Assembly: GCF_016919385.1 (NCBI RefSeq)
Contig: NZ_CP070351.1
Coordinates: forward strand, 3,100,001 to 3,164,000
Length of the DNA stretch: 64,000 nt
Direction of reading: 5' to 3'
From: Gordonia sp. PDNC005
GTDB taxonomy: Bacteria; Actinomycetota; Actinomycetes; Mycobacteriales; Mycobacteriaceae
Shown here piece after piece: positions 57,813 through 64,000 of this stretch. A program made the position numbers and the translations under genes. The stretch's first letter is position 1; each line of letters begins with the position of its first letter. The notes under the pieces are model-generated. The model was given only the letters and a program-made list of their open reading frames with translations. It made no database searches and was not told the DNA's origin.

Positions 57813-59215
57813 TGGACGATCCGGACGGGGCGGCCGAGCGCTGCATCGCCGGTTTCGACGACCTCGCTGAGGACGGCGGCGAACTCGGCGACGAATGCGT
57901 GGACCGACGACGCGGCGATCTCGTTGTTCGGGTACCTCATCGACAGGTTGAGCCCGCCTGCGGCACGGTTGATCCACAGATAGACCTCGGAGCCGCTGCG
58001 GACACGGCTTCGGAGGGCCCGCTCGTGTTCGGACCAGGCGTCGGCCCCGGGGACCGCTCGTCCGTCGACGAAGGACACCACGAACTCCGGTGCCCCCGGG
58101 ACGTCGAGAATGCTCGTGACGCGTGGCAACGAGAAGGGCACGACATCCCGGTTTGCGCGGATCGCGGCCGAGGTGCCTGCGATCGTCTCGCCGAACGACG
58201 CCGCATGTCCGATCGGATCGTCGACCGGCATCACACCGACGAACCAGCCGGCCGCGGCCGCGAACTCGGGAGCATTGCGTGTGTGCATCGGCATGATGAA
58301 TCGCAGACCGTCGGCGCCGAGTCGCCCAAGCGCGGTCTTGACCGCGCTCAGGAAGCCGCTCGTCTGAGATCCGCCGAATCCCTTCGCTGCCGCGACGAAC
58401 GCCTCGGTCGCATCTGCGTCGAGCAACCATCTGGACAGGCTCGCCTGAAAATCGGGCGCCGTGTCACCGGTCGGACGGCGAACCGGTAGAGGGAACGACG
58501 GAAGTCGCCGGTCTGCGCCGAGGAACTCGGCCCACCGTTGGACGACGGGGTGGTCGTGGTCGAGCGCATCGTCGACCGCACGCTCGAAGGCGCTGAAGTC
58601 GACATACGACCCCACCGGCGGGAGGAGCGGCACACGCCCCTGCACCCGCGCCCGGTAGAGCTCAGTGAGCTCCGCGATCGCGATGACCTGCGTGTACGCG
58701 TCCATCACGGCGTGATCTGCGGCGAACACCACGGTGAACCACGGTGACGCCGAGTCGGGTTCGACGGTCACGACCGCCAGGTGAGGCCACCGGACGGCCG
58801 AGATGACATCGGCGAAGAAGCTCTCGATCCGACTGCAGATCTCAGCGCTTCCGCGAGGCTCCGGAGCACGACGAGCCTCGACGGTGATCGCCTCCGCAGG
58901 AACGGTGGCCCGAATGAACCCCCGACCGCCGACCGCGGGGACCGCGGTGGTGCGGTATGCCTCGTGACGAGCGACCCAGTCGCCGACCACCGCACCGAAC
59001 GCGTCCGTGTCGAGGGGTTCGTCGACACGGAAGGCTGTGCCGATCCAGGAGCCCGCAGCCGCCTCGGGAGCATCGGTCGCGCACGCCACGTGTGTCTCAT
59101 GGTCGGTCGAGAGCGGCCGGTGATCGTTTCGCCATGCCTCGGCACGCGCGGTCGGCACCCAACCGATCGTCTGCCCGCCGTGCAGCGGGTAGTCGGCGAG
59201 TTCGCTGTACTCCAT
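57809..59215 (-). CDS. PapA-like acyltransferase (condensation domain), first of trio
   Basis: A 468-residue condensation-fold protein. It begins YSELADYPLHGGQTIGWVPT, close to the PapA opening, and has the active-site ADHAVMDAYTQ (HxxxD followed by Ala). Later FPLPVRRPTGD and AAGWFVGVMPVDDP match the solvent-channel and floor-loop regions of the fold. The ATG at 59215 has GAGGGGG 5 nt upstream. It is the first gene of an operon of three coupled acyltransferases. Its substrate is unknown. Confidence 0.8.
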   Translation of the reverse strand: MEYSELADYPLHGGQTIGWVPTARAEAWRNDHRPLSTDHETHVACATDAPEAAAGSWIGTAFRVDEPLDTDAFGAVVGDWVARHEAYRTTAVPAVGGRGFIRATVPAEAITVEARRAPEPRGSAEICSRIESFFADVISAVRWPHLAVVTVEPDSASPWFTVVFAADHAVMDAYTQVIAIAELTELYRARVQGRVPLLPPVGSYVDFSAFERAVDDALDHDHPVVQRWAEFLGADRRLPSFPLPVRRPTGDTAPDFQASLSRWLLDADATEAFVAAAKGFGGSQTSGFLSAVKTALGRLGADGLRFIMPMHTRNAPEFAAAAGWFVGVMPVDDPIGHAASFGETIAGTSAAIRANRDVVPFSLPRVTSILDVPGAPEFVVSFVDGRAVPGADAWSEHERALRSRVRSGSEVYLWINRAAGGLNLSMRYPNNEIAASSVHAFVAEFAAVLSEVVETGDAALGRPVRIVQ

Positions 59216-59560
59216 AGTGTCCCCCTCGTGAGTCTGGCCCGGATCTCGGAGATTCGCGTCTTCTCGCGCCCCCTGAGAAAGGATCTACTCCTCGACGAAG
59301 CGTCGTTTCAAGACTCGTGACAGGCGTCATCGGTCTGCTCCGAGAGTCCTGGAGATCACAGTTCGCGTGTCTTCACGGCGGTCCTCCGTAGGGTGCGAAC
59401 GCGGCACTGCAGACTGCCATCGAGGCAGGTGAACGCCCCAGAGCATCGTCTGATCGGACTACATTCGGCGCGGCGCATGTTCTGCTCGCCCCGCGCAGAA
59501 CGCACGTGAACGCCGACCGGTGTGCTCGGTGGCCACGTCCCGTTAACAAAGAATTATCGG
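59216..59560. other. Leader/intergenic region before the acyltransferase trio
   Basis: About 345 bp without a recognisable gene. On the minus strand a seven-codon frame (GTG at 59376 to TGA at 59356, MKTREL) has a strong ribosome-binding site (CGGAGGA, ~6 nt before the start), so it may be a translated leader. An open frame from an ATG at 59330 overlaps the acyltransferase start but looks random. No clear -35/-10 pair was found. Confidence 0.35.
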
Positions 59561-59573
59561 TATTCGACCCACA

Positions 59574-59610
59574 AAAAGGCGCCTCCCGCTTCAAGCGGGA
59601 GGCGCCTTTT
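59574..59610. terminator. Bidirectional intrinsic terminator after rplA
   Basis: GGCGCCTCCCGC and GCGGGAGGCGCC form a 12-bp GC stem with a TTCAA loop, flanked by AAAA and TTTT, so it can terminate on both strands. On the minus strand it follows the rplA stop (59636) and separates the rplKA unit from the acyltransferase operon. Confidence 0.92.
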
Positions 59611-59635
59611 GGCTACTGCTCGAGCCAGACCTGGA

Positions 59636-60346
59636 TCAGGCCTCGTCGAGGAAGTTGCGCGACACGGCCGGGTCGACGGGGACGCCGGGGCCGGTGTTGG
59701 TCGAGATGGTGACCTTCTTGACGTAGCGGCCCTTGGCTGCCGACGGCTTCGCACGCATGATCTCGTCGTACGCTGCGCCGTAGTTCTCGGCGAGCTTGGC
59801 AGCGTCGAACGACGCCTTGCCGATGACGAAGTGCAGGTTCGCTGCCTTGTCGACGCGGAAGTTGATCTTGCCGCCCTTGATGTCGTTGACGGCCTTGGTC
59901 ACGTCGGTGGTGACGGTGCCCGTCTTCGGGTTCGGCATCAGACCACGCGGTCCGAGGACACGTGCGATACGGCCGACCTTGGCCATCTGGTCCGGCGTCG
60001 CGATCGCGGCGTCGAAGTCGAGCCAGCCACCCTGGATCTTCTCGATCAGGTCCTCGGCGCCGACCTCGTCTGCGCCCGCAGCGGCAGCCTCGGTGGCCTT
60101 GTCGCCTGCGGCGAACACGATGACGCGGGCAGTCTTACCGGTGCCGTGCGGCAGGTTGACGGTGCCGCGGACCATCTGGTCGGCCTTGCGGGGATCGACG
60201 CCGAGACGGACGGCGACCTCGACAGTGGCGTCGGTGTTCTTCGACGACGTCTCCTGTGCGAGCTTCACAGCCTCCAGCGGACTGTAAAGGTTGTCGCGAT
60301 CGATCTTCTCAGCTGCGGCCACATAGGCCTTGCTCTTCTTGCTCAT
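59636..60346 (-). CDS. rplA: 50S ribosomal protein L1
   Basis: A 236-residue L1 protein. Landmarks are [65 protein letters not shown] and [18 protein letters not shown]1 binds 23S rRNA in the stalk and usually represses its own operon. It follows rplK by 97 bp; a GGGCCG/CGGCCC hairpin at 60391-60406 lies in the gap and could serve in regulation. A strong terminator follows. Confidence 0.99.
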   Translation of the reverse strand: MSKKSKAYVAAAEKIDRDNLYSPLEAVKLAQETSSKNTDATVEVAVRLGVDPRKADQMVRGTVNLPHGTGKTARVIVFAAGDKATEAAAAGADEVGAEDLIEKIQGGWLDFDAAIATPDQMAKVGRIARVLGPRGLMPNPKTGTVTTDVTKAVNDIKGGKINFRVDKAANLHFVIGKASFDAAKLAENYGAAYDEIMRAKPSAAKGRYVKKVTISTNTGPGVPVDPAVSRNFLDEA

Positions 60347-60443
60347 GCTCTGTTCCTTCTCCCCGCGCGGGGCGGGAGTTAGTGGTTAATGGGCCGAGCA
60401 CGGCCCTCCCACGGATGTTCTGGTGGTGCGATCCGAGTCGGGA

Positions 60444-60878
60444 TCAGCCTTCGACGACGATGCCCATCGAACGGGCGGTGCCTGCGATGATCTTCGCTGC
60501 GGCGTCGATGTCGTTGGCGTTCAGATCCTCGGCCTTGGTCTTCGCGATCTCGCGGACCTGGTCCATCGACACCTTGCCGACCTTGTCGGTGTGCGGCACG
60601 CCCGAGCCCTTCTGCAGGCCTGCGGCCTTCAGCAGCAGCTTGGCTGCCGGCGGGGTCTTGAGCTTGAAGTCGAACGAACGGTCTTCGTACACGAAGATCT
60701 CGACCGGGATGACGTTTCCACGCTGGGATTCCGTCGCAGCGTTGTACGCCTTGCAGAACTCCATGATGTTGACGCCGTGCTGACCGAGAGCCGGACCCAC
60801 GGGCGGTGCCGGGTTGGCCTGGCCCGCCTGGATCTGGAGCTTGATGATCCCGGAGATCTTCTTCTTCTTGGGAGGCAT
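60444..60878 (-). CDS. rplK: 50S ribosomal protein L11
   Basis: A 144-residue L11 protein with [43 protein letters not shown] (positions 3-45) and [17 protein letters not shown] and [13 protein letters not shown] segments. L11 forms the GTPase-associated centre with 23S rRNA and binds thiopeptides. The start at 60878 (MPPKKKK) is standard. It is 78 bp after nusG. Confidence 0.98.
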   Translation of the reverse strand: MPPKKKKISGIIKLQIQAGQANPAPPVGPALGQHGVNIMEFCKAYNAATESQRGNVIPVEIFVYEDRSFDFKLKTPPAAKLLLKAAGLQKGSGVPHTDKVGKVSMDQVREIAKTKAEDLNANDIDAAAKIIAGTARSMGIVVEG

Positions 60879-60955
60879 ATCCTCTTGTCCTTTTTCCTAC
60901 AGATCCGCGCACGCTGGATACGCGGAAGTCATTGCACGCTTGGCGGTGAAGCCGG

Positions 60956-61702
60956 TCAGATCTTCTCGACCTGGTTGAAGCCGAGCTCGACCGGAGTCTC
61001 TCGGCCGAAGATCGACACCAGGACCTTCACCTTGCGCTGTTCGGTGTTGACCTCGCTGATGGAGGCCGGCAGGGTCGCGAACGGGCCGTCCATGACGGTC
61101 ACCGACTCGCCGACCTCGAAGTCGACCTCCACGAGGTTCGACGCGGCGGCTGCAGCAGCCTCGACGCTTTCGCCCGCCTCTGCGGCGGCCTTCGCCGCCT
61201 GGGCCTTGCGGACCTCGGCGCGCGGAAGCAGGAACTGAAGGACTTCCTTCAGTGACAGCGGCGACGGACGCGAGGTCATGCCGACGAAACCTGTGACTCC
61301 CGGGGTGTTGCGCACCGCGCTCCACGAGTCGTCGTTGAGTTCCATGCGGACCAGGATGTAGCCGGGAAGGACCTTGCGGTTGACCTTCTTCTGCTGGCCG
61401 TTCTTGATCTCGGTGACCTCTTCGGTCGGAACCTCGACCTGGAAGATGTAGTCGCCGACGTCGAGGTTCTGAACACGGGTCTCGAGGTTGGTCTTGACCT
61501 TGTTCTCGTAGCCCGCGTACGAGTGGATGACGTACCACTCGCCGGGTGCACGACGCAGTTCTGCCTTGAGCTGGGCGACAGGGTCGATGTCGGCTTCCGG
61601 CTCCGGCGTTGCGGCGGTCTCGGGCGCGGCGTCCTGCGTGGTCTCATCAGGCGTCACGTCACCGACCTCCGGCGATTCGATGTCGTTCTCCGGGGTGCTC
61701 AC
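60956..61702 (-). CDS. nusG: Transcription termination/antitermination protein NusG
   Basis: About 248 residues. The N-terminal ~50 residues are acidic (Glu/Asp/Thr/Pro), then the NGN domain ([53 protein letters not shown]) and a C-terminal KOW motif ([23 protein letters not shown]). It links RNA polymerase to Rho or to ribosomes. I choose the GTG at 61702 because AAGGAG stands 9 nt before it; an ATG at 61720 would place that SD inside the coding region. It follows secE by 102 bp. Confidence 0.95.
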   Translation of the reverse strand: MSTPENDIESPEVGDVTPDETTQDAAPETAATPEPEADIDPVAQLKAELRRAPGEWYVIHSYAGYENKVKTNLETRVQNLDVGDYIFQVEVPTEEVTEIKNGQQKKVNRKVLPGYILVRMELNDDSWSAVRNTPGVTGFVGMTSRPSPLSLKEVLQFLLPRAEVRKAQAAKAAAEAGESVEAAAAAASNLVEVDFEVGESVTVMDGPFATLPASISEVNTEQRKVKVLVSIFGRETPVELGFNQVEKI

Positions 61703-61803
61703 TGCGCCCAACTCCTTCATTGCTCACCCGGGCCGTCGGCCCGTCAGTACTACGGGGTGTGCCCCCGCAGTGTCGCGGGCGCAAACGCCCACTCTCGCAC
61801 GTG

Positions 61804-62190
61804 TCAGCCGAATACGAGAAGCGCGAGCTTCGCGAATCCGATGTCCAATCCGGCGATGATCGACGTCACGACCACCAGGAACGCGAGGACTGCGATCGAA
61901 TAGTTGACCATCTCACTGCGCGTCGGCCATACGACCTTGCGCATCTCGCTGATGACCTGCTTGAGGAACGACCAGATGCGCACAAACGGGTTGCGGCTCG
62001 TCGACGCACCGGTGTCGGTGCTGCGAGACGAGGTCGCGACCGTCGCCGATGCGGCTTCCGCCCGACGTCCCCGTGCCGAACGCTTACCGCTCGGACGAAG
62101 CTCGTCGTCGGCCCGGATGCCGTCGACCTCGATCGTGTCGTCGACCCCCGCGCCGTCCATTCGGCCAGCCTTGCGATCCCGCTTGGCCAC
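61804..62190 (-). CDS. secE: Preprotein translocase subunit SecE
   Basis: A 128-residue protein. The C-terminal half is the SecE core: PFVRIWSFLKQVISEMRKVVWPTRSEMVNYSIAVLAFLVVVTSIIAGLDIGFAKLALLVFG (positions ~68-128), with one transmembrane helix and the conserved KVVWPTR. The N-terminal ~67 residues are Arg/Ser/Asp-rich and longer than in E. coli, as is usual in actinobacteria. The start is the GTG at 62190. It is downstream of tRNA-Trp. Confidence 0.95.
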   Translation of the reverse strand: MAKRDRKAGRMDGAGVDDTIEVDGIRADDELRPSGKRSARGRRAEAASATVATSSRSTDTGASTSRNPFVRIWSFLKQVISEMRKVVWPTRSEMVNYSIAVLAFLVVVTSIIAGLDIGFAKLALLVFG

Positions 62191-62228
62191 CTTCTCACCG
62201 ATCCCTTCGTATGCAAACTGCCCGAGGG

Positions 62229-62301
<73 letters not shown>

Positions 62302-62396
62302 TTGTACCGGACTCGAGCCCGATACGGTCGTCGCTTACAAAACCAACGCGCCACCCTTAGGGCAGCGCGGAAGTCTGTGAAAGCTCAGACTCACAC

Positions 62397-62426
62397 AGTG
62401 TAGAGCAAACCTGCGGTCGGCCCCAA
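62397..62426 (-). promoter_or_regulatory. Predicted promoter of tRNA-Trp-secE unit
   Basis: On the minus strand TTGGGG (62421-62426), an 18-nt spacer and TACACT (62397-62402) resemble a sigma-A promoter, ending just downstream of the hadAB stop. It would start transcription about 90 nt before the tRNA. Spacing is acceptable; the -35 match is partial. Confidence 0.5.
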
Positions 62427-62438
62427 CTCGGTGGTAGA

Positions 62439-63485
62439 TCAGGCGAACTGAACGAGCGCCTGCGCACGTCCGAAGATCTTCCGATCGCCCTGCTTCGCGA
62501 CGAGCGCGATCACTCCGCGACGCGTCTCGGGGTCGAGCGAACGGACCTTTCCGGTGAACTCAACCTCGGCGTATCCGACTGGCGGGACGTACACCGGGCT
62601 CGTGAAGCGGACGTTGAACTCGTAGATGGCCGCTGGGTCGCCGACGAAGGAACTCACGACGCTCGCAGCCAGACCCATCGTCTGCATGCCGTGCGCCACC
62701 GGCTGTTCGAGGTCGATCGCCTTGGCCACCTCAGGGGAGAAATGGATCGGGTTCGGGTCGCAGCCGACCCCTGCGTAGTTCACCAGGTTCCCGAGTGTGA
62801 GCACCTTCGTCACCGGGGGAATCTCCTGCCCGACCACAAGCGAGTCGAAGTCGATGGCGCCGTACGGTTTCGGTTCGACCTGCGGATCAGGGTCCGAGTA
62901 CCGGTCGAACGGACCGAACACGGTCTGTGCGGTACGCGGCTCGTTGTCGACCTTCATCATCACGTGCTCGAGTTTGTCGAGCATCGCCGGATCCGCCTCG
63001 ACCGACGGACGCGCCACCACGGAGGTGAACGTGGTCATCACCGGCTCGTCGTGCTGGTTCCAGACGATGTTCTTCGTGACCATCATGTCGGTGCCCATCG
63101 ACTGCCGGAACGACTCCAGCGAGACGTCGCAGACCAACTTGTCGCCCACCTTTATCGGCTGGTGGAACACGAGCCGCTGGTCTGTCTGCATCACCTGCCA
63201 CACGTCGTACCCGGTGACCACCTCTTCGAAGAGGCGTCGCTGGGCGATGATGCCGAGCACGGAGATGAACGTCGGGGCCGCGATGAGCGAATCATGTCCG
63301 AGTTCGGCGGCCTTCGCCTCGTCCCAATGCACCGGATGGTCGTCTTGGACCGCTCGCGCGTGCTTGCGGATCTCCTCACGGCCGACCTCGTAATAGTCGT
63401 CGACCGTGTAGCTGTACCCCACCACCGACCTGGAGTGCGCCGCAAGCTCCTCCGGCGTCATCTTGGTCTCGACCTGCTGCGTCAT
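62439..63485 (-). CDS. hadAB: Fused (3R)-hydroxyacyl-ACP dehydratase HadA-HadB
   Basis: A 348-residue protein that joins two hotdog subunits which in Mycobacterium tuberculosis are separate HadA and HadB. The N-terminal half (~1-170) is the HadA-type (MaoC-like, FAS1 dehydratase) part, with IAAPTFISVLGIIAQR. The C-terminal half contains the hydratase motif VNYAGVGCDPNPIHFS with catalytic Asp and His, and PVAHGMQTMGLAASVV. It dehydrates beta-hydroxyacyl-ACPs in the FAS-II elongation of meromycolic acids. The ATG at 63485 has GGAGAG 8 nt upstream. No hadC-like gene is nearby. Confidence 0.9.
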   Translation of the reverse strand: MTQQVETKMTPEELAAHSRSVVGYSYTVDDYYEVGREEIRKHARAVQDDHPVHWDEAKAAELGHDSLIAAPTFISVLGIIAQRRLFEEVVTGYDVWQVMQTDQRLVFHQPIKVGDKLVCDVSLESFRQSMGTDMMVTKNIVWNQHDEPVMTTFTSVVARPSVEADPAMLDKLEHVMMKVDNEPRTAQTVFGPFDRYSDPDPQVEPKPYGAIDFDSLVVGQEIPPVTKVLTLGNLVNYAGVGCDPNPIHFSPEVAKAIDLEQPVAHGMQTMGLAASVVSSFVGDPAAIYEFNVRFTSPVYVPPVGYAEVEFTGKVRSLDPETRRGVIALVAKQGDRKIFGRAQALVQFA

Positions 63486-63640
63486 CTGCTGCACTCTCCT
63501 CACACGCCCCCCGTGGGCCGTCTAACAACACCGCGGCCTTCGGGCTGGACCTGCGGCGCACACATGGTCTCATCTCACAAACGGATCGATACTCGATCGT
63601 TATATACGATTGTCACTCCCCGGTGGAGTGCAAACAAAAT

Positions 63641-63675
63641 CAAGCGGGCCACCTCACATGGAGGTGGCCCGCTTG
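63641..63675 (-). terminator. Intrinsic terminator after rpmG
   Basis: CAAGCGGGCCACCTC and GAGGTGGCCCGCTTG form a perfect 15-bp stem with a 5-nt loop, followed on the minus strand by ATTTTGTTT. It ends transcription 40 bp after the rpmG stop and separates it from hadAB. Confidence 0.9.
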
Positions 63676-63714
63676 AAGGGTCTGTATCACGTCACGCGGA
63701 GGCGCGACGAGAAG

Positions 63715-63882
63715 TCAGCGCGACTCCTTGTGAGCCTCGTGCTTGCCGCAGTTCGGGCAGAACTTCTTCAGCTCGAGACGATCGGGGTCGTTACGACGAT
63801 TCTTCTTGGTGATGTAGTTGCGGTGCTTGCACACCTCGCATGCCAAGGTGATCTTCGGCCGCACATCGGTTGAGGAAGCCAC
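63715..63882 (-). CDS. rpmG: 50S ribosomal protein L33
   Basis: A 55-residue protein, too short to be noticed easily, reading [20 protein letters not shown] at its start and [14 protein letters not shown] at its end. Four cysteines (CEVC and CPNC) make this the zinc-ribbon C+ type. It starts with GTG at 63882 and ends at TGA 63715-63717. It sits between a tRNA and hadAB, as in mycobacteria. Confidence 0.96.
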   Translation of the reverse strand: MASSTDVRPKITLACEVCKHRNYITKKNRRNDPDRLELKKFCPNCGKHEAHKESR

Positions 63883-63971
63883 TTTGTTGCCTACTTTCGC
63901 GTCTAGCTTGTAATCGGGCCCGTATCGCGACCCAGGCTCTGGGCCGGGGCGTGCACCGGGTGTTCGATGTG

Positions 63972-64000
63972 TAGCGGTGGGGGGACTCGATCCCCCGACC
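63972..64000 (-). tRNA. tRNA, 3' part only (cut by window edge)
   Basis: The minus strand ends with a T arm (GGGGG-ATCGAGT-CCCCC) and a 3' acceptor CACCGCT with discriminator A. The rest lies outside the window, so the anticodon is not seen. By synteny with mycobacteria upstream of rpmG, tRNA-Met is the most likely identity. Confidence 0.7.

Noticed and set aside
59097..59330. 77-codon frame overlapping the start of the first acyltransferase gene.
   Set aside because: Arg-rich random composition, no family; the acyltransferase start at 59215 has its own good SD.

Overview
The window is high-GC DNA from a mycolic-acid actinobacterium (order Mycobacteriales). A Gordonia-like genus is my best guess, but no marker read here fixes the genus. 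The lineage indicators are a complete mce operon with its Mkl/MceG ATPase, a HadA/HadB dehydratase for mycolate synthesis, two F420-type luciferase-like oxidoreductases, DUF3558 and DUF4333 lipoproteins, an FprB-type ferredoxin/reductase fusion and PapA-like acyltransferases. I see no phage, insertion sequence, CRISPR array or integrase, so this is core chromosome with lineage-specific insertions. Both ends cut a feature: gmd at the left and a tRNA at the right.

Left part (1-27.9 kb). It opens with gmd and a polyprenyl-phosphate sugar transferase (envelope polysaccharide). A LivK/LivHMG/LivF-type ABC uptake system follows, in which two permeases and one ATPase are a single polypeptide. Next come a quinone oxidoreductase, a methyltransferase, an F420-type oxidoreductase and an overlapping operon fprB-glycosyltransferase-methyltransferase-toroid protein. 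An acyl-ACP thioesterase faces that operon across a KstR-like palindrome. The remainder is small housekeeping and envelope genes: two DUF3558 proteins, one fused to an S4 RNA-binding domain, a SHOCT membrane protein, flavodoxin, OsmC, SixA, a deaminase with a coupled ankyrin lipoprotein, a mycolyltransferase-like esterase, a DinB2-type polymerase with an unusual steric-gate residue, and an SRPBCC protein behind a textbook KstR-like operator.

Central part (28-49.3 kb, nearly all minus strand). The order on the minus strand is rplJ-rplL, then mkl-yrbEA-yrbEB-mceA-B-C-D-E-F-mas-mas, then rpoB-rpoC. A whole lipid-import operon therefore lies between the ribosomal stalk genes and RNA polymerase. 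The mce operon has a predicted promoter with a perfect CRP/GlxR palindrome upstream.

Right part (49.4-64 kb). A GH76-like mannanase, a CocE-type hydrolase, a metallohydrolase, lactate dehydrogenase and a DUF2786 protein are followed by three translationally coupled PapA/condensation-family acyltransferases with no polyketide synthase beside them. Then come rplA, rplK, nusG, secE, tRNA-Trp, the fused hadAB, rpmG and a partial tRNA.

Functional themes are transcription/translation core genes, envelope lipid transport and modification (Mce, PapA-like, HadAB, esterase), and lipid- or cAMP-responsive regulation inferred from operator sequences. All functions come from reading the sequence, not from database searches. 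Regulatory sites and start choices are predictions.
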